Origin: Myxococcus dinghuensis
Lineage (GTDB): Bacteria; Myxococcota; Myxococcia; Myxococcales; Myxococcaceae
DNA length: 64,000 nucleotides
Assembly (NCBI RefSeq): GCF_024198235.1
Contig: NZ_JAKCFB010000002.1
Location: forward strand, 62,001 to 126,000
Reading direction: 5' to 3'
Positions 8,906 to 18,380 of this stretch are shown piece by piece. Position 1 is the stretch's first letter; the number at the start of each line of letters is the position of its first letter. The notes beneath the pieces were generated by a model. The model did not search any database. It was not told where the DNA came from and was given only the letters and a program-made list of their open reading frames with translations. A program made the position numbers and the translations under genes.

Positions 8906-11332
8906 TCACGTGCTCCGCAGCGCGATGGCCGGGTCCACCCGCGAGGCGCGCACCGCGGGTATCAGGCACGCCACCGCGCCAGTGCCCCCGAGCAGCACCA
9001 CCACCCCCACGAGCGTCACCGGGTCCGCGGGCGCCACGCCGAACAGCATCCCCTCCAACAGGGAGGACAGCCCCAGCGCGCCGGCCGTCCCCATCACGAG
9101 TCCGGAGAGCACCAGCGCCATTCCCTGGCGCAGGACCAGGCCGAGCACGCGGGAGGGCTCGGCGCCGAGCGCCAGCCGGATACCGAGCTCGCGCACCCGC
9201 TGGCTCACGGAGAAGGCCACCACGCCCGACAGTCCCGTGCAGGTCAGCACCAGCGCGAGCGCCGCGACGAAGCCGAGCAGGAGCGTCACCAGCCGTGGCG
9301 CGGCCAGCGACTCGCTCCGCAGGCTCGAGAGGGGGCGCACGTCCGTGACGGGCTGCACGGAGTCCAGCTCGTACACCAGGGCTCGCACGCGTGACGCGAG
9401 CGCCATCGGATCCCCGTCCGCGCGGAGGAGCAGCCGCACGTCGCGCAGGGGCTGCAACGTGAAGGGGAGATACACCTCGCGCGGTGGCTCCTCCCCGAGT
9501 CCGCGCTCACGCACGTCCCCCACCACGCCCACCACCGTCACCCAGCTCTGCCCGGCATCGAACGAGAGGCGCCGGCCCACCGGGTCCTCACCGGCGAAGT
9601 ACGCCCGCGCGAAGGCCTGGTTCACCACCACGACCGGAGCGGCCCCCGGACGATCTCCCGCCTCGAAGAGGCGGCCCTTCATCAGGGGCACGCCCAGCGC
9701 GCGGAAGTAGCCCGGGGTCGCGCTGCGCAGGTCCGCCTGCGGACGCACCTGGCCCACAAGCAGCTCCTGCCCCTCGACCTGGAGCGAGGTCGTCCAGGGG
9801 CTGTTCCCTCCCAGCGGCAGGTCGTTGGCGAGCCCGACCGCCGTCACCCCCGGCAAGCCCTCCAGGCGCGGCACCAGTTGCTCGGCGAAGGCGCGGACCT
9901 TCTCCTCCTCGCGGTAGCGGTCCCACCCGAGGTCCACCCGCGCGGTGAGCACGTTCTCCGGGTCGAACCCCGGGTCCACGCGATGGAGCCTCGCCATGCT
10001 GCGCAGCATCAACCCCGCCCCCACCAGCAGCACACACGAGAGGGCCACCTGCGAGACGATGAAGAAGCCGCGCAGGCGCGGGCTCACCCGGGAGGCGCCC
10101 CCTCCCTGCGGACGCCCCGTGCCGAACACCGTGCGCGAGGGGAGCGCGGGCAACAGCGAGAGCACCAGGCCCGTGCCGAGCGACAGGGCGAGGTTGATGA
10201 GGAGCATGGGGGCCCCCACCTCCACCTCCACCGCGCGCGACGTGTAGCGCGCCACGAACGCGACGAGCAGCTCCATCCCGGAGACCGCCACGGCGAGCCC
10301 CAGCAGGCCCCCCAGGAGCGACAGCAGCAGGTGCTCCGTCAACAGTTGCCGGACGAGCCGCCCCCGGCCAGCGCCCACGGCGGCCCGGACCGCGAGCTCG
10401 TGCTCACGGCGGGACAGGCGCGCCAGGGTGAGGTTGGCGACGTTGGCGCAGACGACGAGCAGCAGGAAGACGGCCGTGGCGAACAGGAGCAACAAGGTGG
10501 GACGCGCGCGCGCCACCAACCGGTCCCGCATGCTCGACGCGGAGGCGGAGAACCCCTCGGTCGCGGGGTAGGCATCCGGGTATGCCTGATGGAGGCCCGC
10601 CGCCACCATCGCCAGCTCGGCGCGGGCCTCCGCGAGCGACACGCCGGGCGCGAGTCGACCGAGGACGGTGAGCCCACGGCTGGTGCGGGTGTGCGTCCAC
10701 TGCGCCCCCGAGCGGAACGGGCAGGCGGAGACGGGCATGTACACGTCGTTCTCGCCCGGGTACTGGGGGACGGGGGGAAGCACCCCGATGACGGTGTGCG
10801 TGCGCCCGTTCATGGTGAAGGTCTTCCCCACGATGGCGGGGTCCCCACCGAGCACGCGCTGCCAGTACGCATGGCTGAGGATCAGCACCGGCGCGGCGCC
10901 GGGCTGCTCCTCCTCGGGGAGGAAGGTCCGACCGAGCAGCGGACGGACGCCCAGCGTGTCGAAGAAGCCGGAGGACACCACGGCCGTCTGGACCCGCTGC
11001 GGCTCCCCGTGCCCCACGATGTTGAAGGGCATGGAGTGGTACTCCACCAGCCCCCGGATGCGCGTGAGGCGCTGACCGTAGTCCTCCAGCTCGACCGGGG
11101 AGAAGCCCGCGTTCTCGATGTCCGCCCGCGCCACGGGCTGCTCCAGGTGCACCAGGCGCTCTCCGTCCGCATAGGGCAGCGGCCGCAGCAACACGCCATG
11201 GATGACGCTGAAGATGGCGGTGTTCGCGCCAATGCCGAGCGCCAGCGTCACCAGGATGGCCGCGGTGAAGCCCGGGCTGCGGGCGAGGATGCGCGCGCCA
11301 TAGCGGAGGTCCTGCCAGAGGGTCTCGAACAT
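8906..11332 (-). CDS. ADOP-type MacB/FtsX ABC permease
   Basis: An 808-residue inner-membrane protein with the duplicated architecture of the acidobacterial duplicated orphan permeases. An N-terminal FETLWQDLRYGARILARSPGF leader is followed by a first transmembrane segment (AAILVTLALGIGANTAIFSV), a MacB-type periplasmic domain, an FtsX block (about 285-400), then a second periplasmic domain and a second FtsX block ending at PAVRASRVDPAIALRST. No ATPase gene is adjacent, which is usual for this family. The start at 11332 is chosen for GAGGAGG eight bases upstream and because the leader is the family's standard N-terminus. Substrate unknown. Confidence 0.92.
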   Translation of the reverse strand: MFETLWQDLRYGARILARSPGFTAAILVTLALGIGANTAIFSVIHGVLLRPLPYADGERLVHLEQPVARADIENAGFSPVELEDYGQRLTRIRGLVEYHSMPFNIVGHGEPQRVQTAVVSSGFFDTLGVRPLLGRTFLPEEEQPGAAPVLILSHAYWQRVLGGDPAIVGKTFTMNGRTHTVIGVLPPVPQYPGENDVYMPVSACPFRSGAQWTHTRTSRGLTVLGRLAPGVSLAEARAELAMVAAGLHQAYPDAYPATEGFSASASSMRDRLVARARPTLLLLFATAVFLLLVVCANVANLTLARLSRREHELAVRAAVGAGRGRLVRQLLTEHLLLSLLGGLLGLAVAVSGMELLVAFVARYTSRAVEVEVGAPMLLINLALSLGTGLVLSLLPALPSRTVFGTGRPQGGGASRVSPRLRGFFIVSQVALSCVLLVGAGLMLRSMARLHRVDPGFDPENVLTARVDLGWDRYREEEKVRAFAEQLVPRLEGLPGVTAVGLANDLPLGGNSPWTTSLQVEGQELLVGQVRPQADLRSATPGYFRALGVPLMKGRLFEAGDRPGAAPVVVVNQAFARAYFAGEDPVGRRLSFDAGQSWVTVVGVVGDVRERGLGEEPPREVYLPFTLQPLRDVRLLLRADGDPMALASRVRALVYELDSVQPVTDVRPLSSLRSESLAAPRLVTLLLGFVAALALVLTCTGLSGVVAFSVSQRVRELGIRLALGAEPSRVLGLVLRQGMALVLSGLVMGTAGALGLSSLLEGMLFGVAPADPVTLVGVVVLLGGTGAVACLIPAVRASRVDPAIALRST

Positions 11333-11437
11333 CGCCTGCCTCCTCGGCCGGGGCCCCCCGGCGCGGCGGCGGCCTCCCCTCGTGGAAGCCCATGAGCCGG
11401 AGGCGCCGAGGCTCCAGGGATAGGTGGACGCCCGGGG

Positions 11438-11458
11438 CGGGACAAGGACGTTGTCCCG
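11438..11458. promoter_or_regulatory. Perfect inverted repeat upstream of the permease gene
   Basis: CGGGACAA (11438-11445) and its complement TTGTCCCG (11451-11458), separated by five bases. It lies 106 bases upstream of the permease start and 84 bases downstream of the acyltransferase stop, both on the minus strand. It could be an operator or the terminator of the upstream gene. Confidence 0.4.
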
Positions 11459-11541
11459 ACGTTTCCGGCCACCCGGGGTCCACCCCCAGCCATCGCCTGC
11501 CGGGTCGCCGTGGCGTCCCCGGACCGCAGGCGTCGACGTCG

Positions 11542-12987
11542 CTACACGGCCACCGTCGACTGCGCTCGCTCCCGGGCCACGGCGTTCTCCCGGGTGGAGG
11601 CGCTGATGAGGCCCTCGAGCGTGGACGCGATGGCGGCGCGGTACCGGTCCATGGCGTCGACGCTCTTGGGCACGTCGCAGAAGATCGAGTTGAGGTAGAG
11701 CCCGTCCGCGTTGCGGAGGAACCACATGTTCGCGGTGTTGGAGTGCGAGGTGTTCGGAATGGTCTTCGACTGCCAGACACCGAACTGGTCGGCGCCGGGC
11801 AGCTTCCGGTAGTCGAGGAAGGAGAAGAAGTTGACCGGGTACGGCCAGGTCCGCAGGTGGAAGTACTGCGGCGCGAGGAGCTCCCAGACCTTCACGAAGG
11901 GCACGTCGACGTTGCGGATGAGCTCCTTGAAGCCAGACTGCACGCCCTCGACCACCTGCGGGAACGACATGCCGTCGGCGATCGGGAACGTGATGGCCAG
12001 GGTGTTGACGAACCAGCCGAACGACTTCTGCCAACGGGGGTCCTGACGTTCGCTGACCGGGAGGAAGCCGTGGTACTTCTGGCACCCGGAGATGTCGCGG
12101 AGCGACATGCCGACCACCGCCAGCAGGCCCATGAACAGCTTCGTGCCGTGCTGCCGGCAGATGCGCTCGAATTCCAGGGCGCTCGCATCGTCGAGCAGGC
12201 GGACGGTGTGGTTGCGCGCCGGATACATGTGGCCGTACTCGAGGCCCAGGTCGAGCGGGATGCGCGGAAACAAGTCGCCCGCGTCGGAGATGAAGGACCG
12301 CCAGTACTCCAGGTCCGGGCTGTTCGCGGCGAGCGTCGCATAGCGGTGGCGCTGCGCGTCGCCGAAGTCGAGGTAGCTCCCCCGCTCCGCCAGGTCCAGC
12401 GGTTCGCCCGCCGCCAGGGCCGCGTAGTCCCGCTGCACCTCCTCGACCGCGATCACCAGGGAGAGCCCGTCACACAGGATGTGGTCGAACCCCATGTAGA
12501 CGGTGGACTGCGTCGGTTCGATCACCACGCCCATCAAGAACAGGGGCCACGACAGCGTGTCGATGTCCCGGTTGAACGTGGTCCGGATATGGGTGGTGAC
12601 CTCCGCGGCTGAGGAGAACGGCCCCAGGTCGGTGTGCACCAACCGGACCTCCTCCGGGGTCATGACGTCGCAGCGCAGATCTCCCGCGATGAGCTGCTCG
12701 AACCCGCATCGCAGCACCTCGTGCCGCTTCACGAACATGAGCAGCGCGTTCTCCAGGGCGGGCAGGTTGAGTCGGCCGGGAATCTTGAACGACAGCCCGA
12801 TCCAGTAGTTCTCCGCGACGTGCTCCTTCCGTGCGGACACCGCGGCGGAGAAGTGCTTCTCCTGGTTGTAGGACGCGGGCCTGTCATCCGCCGTGAGGCT
12901 GTCGAAGGTGTTCGGCGGCGGGCTGAGACGCCATTCGTGGATGTGACCGGCGTTGAAGCCCGCCTCTGCGAGGGGAATCTGGTGCAT
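11542..12987 (-). CDS. Stand-alone condensation-domain (NRPS C/Pap-like) acyltransferase
   Basis: A 481-residue protein filled by one condensation-domain fold. The active-site region reads GFDHILCDGLSL, so the catalytic His, the Asp and the Gly of HHxxxDG are kept but the first His is Asp. Later landmarks include SERQDPRWQKSFGWFVNTLA and YPVNFFSFLDYRKLPG. Free-standing members, such as the mycobacterial PapA-type enzymes, transfer acyl groups from a CoA or carrier thioester onto an alcohol or amine. No carrier protein, adenylation or ketosynthase gene is nearby, so the substrates are unknown. The ATG at 12987 has GAGGA upstream. A relatively AT-rich stretch (about 12985-13035) lies just before it and may hold the promoter. 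Confidence 0.85.
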   Translation of the reverse strand: MHQIPLAEAGFNAGHIHEWRLSPPPNTFDSLTADDRPASYNQEKHFSAAVSARKEHVAENYWIGLSFKIPGRLNLPALENALLMFVKRHEVLRCGFEQLIAGDLRCDVMTPEEVRLVHTDLGPFSSAAEVTTHIRTTFNRDIDTLSWPLFLMGVVIEPTQSTVYMGFDHILCDGLSLVIAVEEVQRDYAALAAGEPLDLAERGSYLDFGDAQRHRYATLAANSPDLEYWRSFISDAGDLFPRIPLDLGLEYGHMYPARNHTVRLLDDASALEFERICRQHGTKLFMGLLAVVGMSLRDISGCQKYHGFLPVSERQDPRWQKSFGWFVNTLAITFPIADGMSFPQVVEGVQSGFKELIRNVDVPFVKVWELLAPQYFHLRTWPYPVNFFSFLDYRKLPGADQFGVWQSKTIPNTSHSNTANMWFLRNADGLYLNSIFCDVPKSVDAMDRYRAAIASTLEGLISASTRENAVARERAQSTVAV

Positions 12988-13155
12988 GAAGACAATCCTC
13001 TATGTATTTTTCCGTATGGATATGTTCTCGACGAACTCGACGAAGGGATTGGAGCCTCCCCGTCGACTCGTCCGCTGCCAGCCCTGCCCGCATACCGGCG
13101 GCATGGGTACAAGCTCGCGAACCGCGCGGCACAGGGTGTATCTGACCCCAACCTT

Positions 13156-13182
13156 GGACAAGCCCCACTGGGGCTTCTGTCC
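13156..13182. promoter_or_regulatory. Strong hairpin in the divergent promoter region
   Basis: AAGCCCC (13160-13166) and GGGGCTT (13170-13176) form a perfect 7-bp stem with a three-base loop. It extends through GGAC/GTCC to 13156 and 13182 with a two-base bulge. No gene ends here, so it is more likely an attenuator-like or leader structure than a gene terminator. Confidence 0.35.
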
Positions 13183-13439
13183 ATTGAACGGAGCTGACCG
13201 AGACGCTGGCACCACGCCAATGATTGCCATTGCGTCCGTGGAGCCGTGGCATGGAACCCCAGACCAGGGACACTGTGGTGAAGCCTCCATTCCGGGCTGG
13301 CTCACCACCGACGCTCGCCGGCAATGGCAGCCATCGACATGGACCTCCGCCCCCCCTTGGGATTGGCGGTGCGCCCCAGCGGATGTGGGTCCCCGGCCGC
13401 ACCTGTGGCCGCCCGCCCGCGCGAGCCCCCCTGGAGAGG

Positions 13440-13455
13440 CGGCATGCCGCTTGCT
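13440..13455 (+). promoter_or_regulatory. Candidate sigma-54 promoter
   Basis: CGGCATGCCGCTTGCT matches the -24/-12 consensus TGGCACrNNNNTTGCW at all but two positions, with GG (13441-13442) and GC (13453-13454) ten bases apart. It would start transcription about 50 bases before the ATG at 13520. By-eye match only. Confidence 0.4.
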
Positions 13456-13519
13456 TTCTCCGGCGGCCCACGCGCCCCCTCGACTCATGGGGCGCAGCAC
13501 CCCGTTCGAGGAGAACCGC

Positions 13520-14272
13520 ATGCTTCGAGGTACGAGCCGACGAGAGGTCCTGCTCCAGGCGCTGGCGGGCCATGCCCTGGTCCGAACGCTCCTGTCGCGA
13601 GACGCCCTCGCCGGGCCCGTGAAGGCGGAGGCACAGGCCTGGCTTTCCCGCACCCATGAACTCTGTGCGGACGTCCGAGGACGGAAGCTGGCGCCACGGG
13701 AATGGCAGCGGCAAGTCGAGGCGCTCTTCTCCCACGTCCCCCTCCCAGACCTCCTCCGGGCCATCGACGCCGACCGGCTGAAGCCGAGCCTCGAGTTGCC
13801 GGATGACCGCGCGGGCGCGATGTCCGCGCCGCTGCCCAGAATCGAGGGGCTGCCGCGCGTGTTCGGCTCGAAGCTCTTCGGACTGGCCCAGGGCCGGGCC
13901 GTCGTCCCCCACGGGCACCAGAACATGGTGTCCATGCACGTGGTGCTCGCCGGAGCGTTCCACCTGCGCCACTTCGAGCGGGTCGAGAGCCAGCCGGAGC
14001 ACCTGGTGCTGCGCCCGAGCATCGATCGCATCTCCGGCCCCGGGGACCTCTCCAGCATCTCGGACCAGCACGACAACGTGCACTGGCTGGTGGCCACCAA
14101 GGGCCCCGCCTACACCTTCGACCTCATCGTCGACCGCATCGACCCGGCGCTCGGCTTCGCCTGGAAGATCGACCATGTGGACGTCGACGGAGCCGAACCC
14201 CTGGCGGGAGGGCTGCTGCGCGCACGCCGGATCGAATTCGAGGAGGCCCTCCGCCGCTACGGAAAGACCTGA
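13520..14272 (+). CDS. Cupin-fold metal-binding protein with Tat-like signal
   Basis: A 250-residue protein. The N-terminus has SRREVLLQALAGHAL, a twin-arginine-like signal, suggesting export of a folded metalloprotein. The core reads like a cupin: PHGHQN, then MHVVLAGAFHLRHFERV, then PGDLSSISDQHDNVHWL. This gives several His residues that could bind one metal, as in cysteine-dioxygenase-type or other cupin enzymes. The ATG at 13520 follows GAGGAG. The gene is divergent from the condensation-domain gene across a 532-base gap, and the downstream hydrolase is 170 bases away. The exact reaction is unknown. Confidence 0.7.
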   Translation: MLRGTSRREVLLQALAGHALVRTLLSRDALAGPVKAEAQAWLSRTHELCADVRGRKLAPREWQRQVEALFSHVPLPDLLRAIDADRLKPSLELPDDRAGAMSAPLPRIEGLPRVFGSKLFGLAQGRAVVPHGHQNMVSMHVVLAGAFHLRHFERVESQPEHLVLRPSIDRISGPGDLSSISDQHDNVHWLVATKGPAYTFDLIVDRIDPALGFAWKIDHVDVDGAEPLAGGLLRARRIEFEEALRRYGKT

Positions 14273-14442
14273 CCGCCTCCGGTCGCGTCGTGGGAAGCCC
14301 GTAGTCCTGGTGGGCCGAGGCAGGGGCGGCGGTGTGGAGCCCGGGCAATGCCTCGTCGCGCCCAGCGTATGGCCCCCTGTCCTGGGACATGTGAGTCACG
14401 GGACGAGCCAGGGGACATCCCATGCGGGCGCGAGGGGGCAAG

Positions 14443-15573
14443 ATGAGGACGGAGTCGTGGCTTTCGCTGGCGGTGCTGCTCCTGGGGAGCCTCCAGGCAC
14501 GGGCCCAGGAGACACCGGGCCCCCGTCACCGGACCGAGGCCACCCAGGTCATCGCGGAGCTCCGCAGAATCGTCGCACCCGAGGGGGCGGAACGCACCGA
14601 GAAGCTCCGCATCGGAGGCATCGACCAATGGGTTTCGGTCCGCAGCCGCGACCTGCGCAACCCCGTGCTGCTCGTGCTCCATGGCGGCCCCGGCTGGGTG
14701 GCGATGCCGACGAGCTGGTATTTCGCGCACGGCTGGGATGAGTTCTTCACGGTCATCCAGTGGGACCAGCGCGGCGCGGGCAAGACGTATGTCGCGAACG
14801 ATCCGGCCACGGTCACCCCGACGCTCACCGTCGAGCGGATACACGCCGATGCCGAGGAGCTCGTCCAGTGGGCGCGCAAGCGCTTCGGCAAGGAGAAGGT
14901 CTTCGTCCTCGGCCATAGCTGGGGGAGCCTCCTCGGGCTCACCCTCGCGGAGAAGCACCCCGAGTGGCTCCATGGCTATATCGGCGTCGGCCAGGGCATC
15001 GACGCGCGGGAGAGCGAGCGGCGCGGCTGGGCCTGGGCCATGGCACGGGCGCGCGAGACGAAGAACGAAGCAGCCATCCGTGACCTCGACTCGATTGCGC
15101 CCTACGCCGTGGGCGAGAAGCCCTTGTCGCTCGAGGACATCCTGGTCCAGCGGCGCTGGCTCAACTTCTTCGGGGGTGCCGCCTACCGGCGCCCCGACGC
15201 GAGCTTCGAAGGCGCGGCGGTGCTCCTGTCACCCGAATACACCGAGGAAGACGTCCGCCAGCGATGGAAGGCGGAGGAGATCTCCGTCGAGAAGCTCCTT
15301 CCCACCATCCTGACGACGGACCTGTCACACGTGAAGCGGCTGAAGACGCCGCTCATCCTGTTCCTCGGACGCCACGACTACAATGTCTCGGCGACGGTTG
15401 CCGCCGAATGGTTCACGGGTGTCAAGGCGCCGTCGAAACAGCTCGTCTGGTTCGAGCAATCCGCGCACGAGCTGATGGCCGAGGAGCCAGGCAAGGTGCT
15501 GCTCTCCCTCGTCCGTCATGCCCGTCCCCTCGCCGAGCGTGTCGGCGATGTCGCCCCGTCCAATTCCAGATAG
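14443..15573 (+). CDS. Secreted alpha/beta hydrolase, proline-iminopeptidase-like
   Basis: A 376-residue hydrolase with a signal peptide (SWLSLAVLLLGSLQARAQ). The oxyanion motif HGGPG occurs near residue 80 and the nucleophile elbow is GHSWGS. The charge relay is completed by Asp in LGRHDYN and His in QSAHE. HGGPG plus GxSWGS is characteristic of the proline iminopeptidase (S33) group, which removes N-terminal residues, usually proline, although many relatives are esterases. The start at 14443 follows GAGGGGG; an in-frame ATG seven codons earlier is less well placed. The protein probably works in the periplasm or outside the cell. Confidence 0.87.
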   Translation: MRTESWLSLAVLLLGSLQARAQETPGPRHRTEATQVIAELRRIVAPEGAERTEKLRIGGIDQWVSVRSRDLRNPVLLVLHGGPGWVAMPTSWYFAHGWDEFFTVIQWDQRGAGKTYVANDPATVTPTLTVERIHADAEELVQWARKRFGKEKVFVLGHSWGSLLGLTLAEKHPEWLHGYIGVGQGIDARESERRGWAWAMARARETKNEAAIRDLDSIAPYAVGEKPLSLEDILVQRRWLNFFGGAAYRRPDASFEGAAVLLSPEYTEEDVRQRWKAEEISVEKLLPTILTTDLSHVKRLKTPLILFLGRHDYNVSATVAAEWFTGVKAPSKQLVWFEQSAHELMAEEPGKVLLSLVRHARPLAERVGDVAPSNSR

Positions 15574-15704
15574 AGCAGACCCCGGCGAGCGAATTCACGG
15601 GCGTGGCAGCTCGCGCTGTTCGCGCTCGGGGAGGTGTTCTACAACCGTGGAGACAACCCAGGATTCACCCGACCATCGCAGCGGGTGTCCCCCTCCACGA
15701 TGGA

Positions 15705-16697
15705 ATGAACATGACCCGCCCGACCTCGTCTCAGCACTTCGACCCGCAGCTGGCGCCCCTCCTCGCTCCCCTGGCGGGATATGTCCCCTTGCAGATGACG
15801 CTGGAGCAGCTCGAGCACTTCCGCCGGCTGAGCCATGTGACACGGGAAACCCTCATCGGGGACGCGCAGGTCACCTGTGTCGACTACAGCATCCCCGGGT
15901 ATCAGGGGGCCGACATCGTCGTCTCCGTCATCGCGAGGAAGGACCACTCGACACCCGGGCCGGCCGTCTATCACATCCATGGTGGCGGCATGGTGATGGG
16001 GACCCGCTTCGCCGGGGCCAGGCCGCTGGTGGACTGGGCGCTCCGCCATGACGCGGTCTGCGTGACGGTCGAGTATCGACGGGCGCCCGAGCACCCCGCC
16101 CCGACCCTGGTGGAGGACTGCTACGCCGGGCTCAAGTGGATGGCGGCGCACGCGGACATGCTGCGGTTCGACCCGGACCAGCTCGTCATCTTCGGAGGGA
16201 GCGGCGGTGGAGGGCTCGCCGCGGGAACCACGCTCCTGGCGAGGGATCGGCAGGGGCCTCGGCTGCTGGGCCAGCTCCTGCAGTGCCCGATGTTGGACGA
16301 CCGGAACGAGACGGACTCCGCGCATCGCTACGAGGGCGTCGGGGTCTGGGACCGGACCAGCAACCTGACCGCCTGGCGGGCCGTGCTGGGTGACCGCCAG
16401 GGCGGACCCGAGGTCTCGCCCTACTCGGCCCCCGCGCGGGCCTCGGACCTGGGCCGCCTGCCGCCCACCTTCATCGACGTCGGGGGCGCGGAGACGTTTC
16501 GGGACGAGGCCGTCGCCTACGCGCGCGGAATCCTGGCGGCGGGGGGCGAGTGCGAGCTGCACGTCTGGGGCGGCGCCTTCCACGGCTTCTATGACATCGC
16601 CCCGCAGTCGGAGCTGGCGCGGGCCTGCATCGCCACGCGGGACTCGTGGCTCGCGCGGATGTTCGCTCGCGGCGCCATGAGCTCACGCGCTCCGTGA
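15705..16697 (+). CDS. HSL-family (alpha/beta hydrolase fold-3) esterase
   Basis: A 330-residue cytoplasmic esterase. It shows the oxyanion HGGGMVMG, the nucleophile motif GGSGGGG in place of the more usual GDSAGG, the Asp region DVGGAETFRDE and the catalytic His in AFHGFY, all in the family order. Hormone-sensitive-lipase-type enzymes hydrolyse short to medium acyl esters and lactones. Two in-frame ATGs (15705, 15711) stand close together without a strong ribosome-binding site, so the exact start is uncertain. It follows the S33-type hydrolase gene by 131 bases on the same strand and may be co-transcribed. The next gene is convergent. Confidence 0.87.
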   Translation: MNMTRPTSSQHFDPQLAPLLAPLAGYVPLQMTLEQLEHFRRLSHVTRETLIGDAQVTCVDYSIPGYQGADIVVSVIARKDHSTPGPAVYHIHGGGMVMGTRFAGARPLVDWALRHDAVCVTVEYRRAPEHPAPTLVEDCYAGLKWMAAHADMLRFDPDQLVIFGGSGGGGLAAGTTLLARDRQGPRLLGQLLQCPMLDDRNETDSAHRYEGVGVWDRTSNLTAWRAVLGDRQGGPEVSPYSAPARASDLGRLPPTFIDVGGAETFRDEAVAYARGILAAGGECELHVWGGAFHGFYDIAPQSELARACIATRDSWLARMFARGAMSSRAP

Positions 16698-16724
16698 CGA
16701 CGGCGCCCCGTCACCCGCCGCGAG

Positions 16725-18269
16725 TCAGGGTGTGGGCGTCCCCGTGCCTGCCTTCGCCGCGCCCGCCGCGGGTGGCGCGAAGGAAGGCAGGGGGAAGCCC
16801 GGCAGCGGCAGGGTCACTTCGTGCGGGAGGCCCGCCGTCTTGCCCGTCCTGAGGAATTCGTAGACGGCCGTCTTCGCGGCCGGCTCGTTCCGGAGCAGAT
16901 AGAACGTACCGTCATGGCCGCCCCGGTGGATGAGGATGGCGTGCCCCTTGGGGAAGTACGGCAGCAGGCCGAGGGTGTTGTCGACAGGGGTCGAGGTATC
17001 CCAATCCCCATGCACGAACACGACCGGAATCGCGCTCGGGACAGGCTTGCGCAGCGCATCGCCCATGTCCCGGGTGGGCCAGTCCGGCGCTGACGCGATG
17101 TTCGCCTCGAAGTTCCAGGTCCCCAGCAGGTCGACCGCGGGGTCGGTGCGCAGCAGGTGCTCGCGCTCCGCGGTGACGCCGAGGCTGCTGTCGACCAGCG
17201 GGCCAATCAGCTTGGACTTGCTGGCCGACCGTCCCTCGATGACCTCGCGCGCCCAGGCCTCGTAGTGCCCGTAATAGAGCGAGAGGATGAAGGCCGGCCA
17301 TTGCTCGCCCTCCTGGGTGTGTGAGGCCAGCGCGAGCTGGAGGTCCTCGGCGCCCAGGACCACGGTCTGGCTCCGTCCCGCGTCGTCACGGACCTGGACT
17401 CGCACGGGCCCCACGGCGAAGCGGCGGTGGAGGGCGCGCACGGCCTCCATCATTCCGCCCGTGGGAAGGTAGGGCGCGAGGCCGGGGTCGCGGTCGGCGT
17501 CGTAGGCGATGCGCTGGAGCGCCGCGAAGACGTGCGACGGCAGGTCGTAGCCATTGTTCAGGGGCTCCACCCCCGACAGCACCGCGCGCGCCACGATGTC
17601 CGGGTGCAGCCTCATCACCGCCAGGCTCCACTGAGACCCGAAGCTGCCACCGAACAGGCTGATCTTCGGGTACCCGAGCGCGCGTCGCAGGGCGTCCACG
17701 TCGGCGGCGAACTCGGTGATGTCGTAGCCCGCCAGGTCCTTCCCCGCGTTCTCCGCGATGGCCTTCCGGGCCAGGGAGCGCATGGCCTCGGCATCCGCCC
17801 GTACGGAGCCGGGCCGGTCCAGGGGCATGGCTTCATTCGAGGACTCGAGCATCTCGCCCCGCCGGGTGAAGCCCCGCTGTTCGATGACGACCAGGTCTCC
17901 CACGGCACCGAAGGTCAGCCAGGAGCGCAGTCGCCCCTTGCCGGCCGCGTCATCGTCGAGGAGCGAGCCGAGGACGCTCAGGCCGGGACCTCCCGGCAGC
18001 CAGAACACCGGCGGCGCGCCCGTGGGCTTCGGCGCCTTGAGGCGAGCGAACCCCACCCCGATGAGACGGCTCCCCGGCTTCTGCCGGTTCTCGGGCACGT
18101 AGAGCGTCCCCAGCTCATAGGAGACCCGGGTGCCGGGCTCGAGCTCGACGGTGCCGCGCTCCAGCACCACCTCCCCTGGCTTGCGCTGGGCCCATCCCTC
18201 CGTCGGAGCGGCGAGCAACAGCCCCAGCAAGGCACACCACCACGACGACTTCGACGAGAGCACGCGCAT
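16725..18269 (-). CDS. Secreted alpha/beta hydrolase with TAP-like C-terminus
   Basis: A 514-residue hydrolase with signal peptide (SSWWCALLGLLLAAPTEGWAQ). An N-terminal region with the oxyanion motif LPGGPGLS is followed by GGSFGSQW around the nucleophile Ser. The Asp is in FVHGDWDTSTP and the His in HRGGHDG. The layout matches the tripeptidyl aminopeptidase group of S33 hydrolases, which act on peptides or esters outside the cytoplasm. The C-terminal 35 residues are Pro/Ala-rich. I chose the ATG at 18269 because it directly precedes the signal peptide. It is convergent with the HSL esterase gene. Confidence 0.87.
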   Translation of the reverse strand: MRVLSSKSSWWCALLGLLLAAPTEGWAQRKPGEVVLERGTVELEPGTRVSYELGTLYVPENRQKPGSRLIGVGFARLKAPKPTGAPPVFWLPGGPGLSVLGSLLDDDAAGKGRLRSWLTFGAVGDLVVIEQRGFTRRGEMLESSNEAMPLDRPGSVRADAEAMRSLARKAIAENAGKDLAGYDITEFAADVDALRRALGYPKISLFGGSFGSQWSLAVMRLHPDIVARAVLSGVEPLNNGYDLPSHVFAALQRIAYDADRDPGLAPYLPTGGMMEAVRALHRRFAVGPVRVQVRDDAGRSQTVVLGAEDLQLALASHTQEGEQWPAFILSLYYGHYEAWAREVIEGRSASKSKLIGPLVDSSLGVTAEREHLLRTDPAVDLLGTWNFEANIASAPDWPTRDMGDALRKPVPSAIPVVFVHGDWDTSTPVDNTLGLLPYFPKGHAILIHRGGHDGTFYLLRNEPAAKTAVYEFLRTGKTAGLPHEVTLPLPGFPLPSFAPPAAGAAKAGTGTPTP

Positions 18270-18380
18270 ACGTTGGATCCAGCCCGGAGATGGCACATCG
18301 CCTCATGCTGCCGGCGCAAGAAAACGCCAGCGCCCGGAATATTCCGAACATCCTGGGGTCAGGCGAGCGGGCCGGAATCC

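Larger units (their letters stand above)
12988..13519. other. Intergenic region between divergent genes
   Basis: 532 bases without a convincing gene. The left end (12988-13035) is AT-rich for this genome and abuts the acyltransferase start. The middle carries a hairpin (13156-13182) and the right end a sigma-54-like promoter (13440-13455). Reading frames through it have no protein-like composition. Confidence 0.6.

Noticed and set aside
12953-13519. In-frame extension upstream of the cupin-like gene
   Set aside because: Its composition is not protein-like; the ATG at 13520 has a good ribosome-binding site and the Tat-like signal.
15574-15704. Short frame reading ALFALGEVFYNRGDNPG between two hydrolase genes
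   Set aside because: It looks slightly protein-like and recalls a desaturase end, but it is too short and has no start; not supportable.
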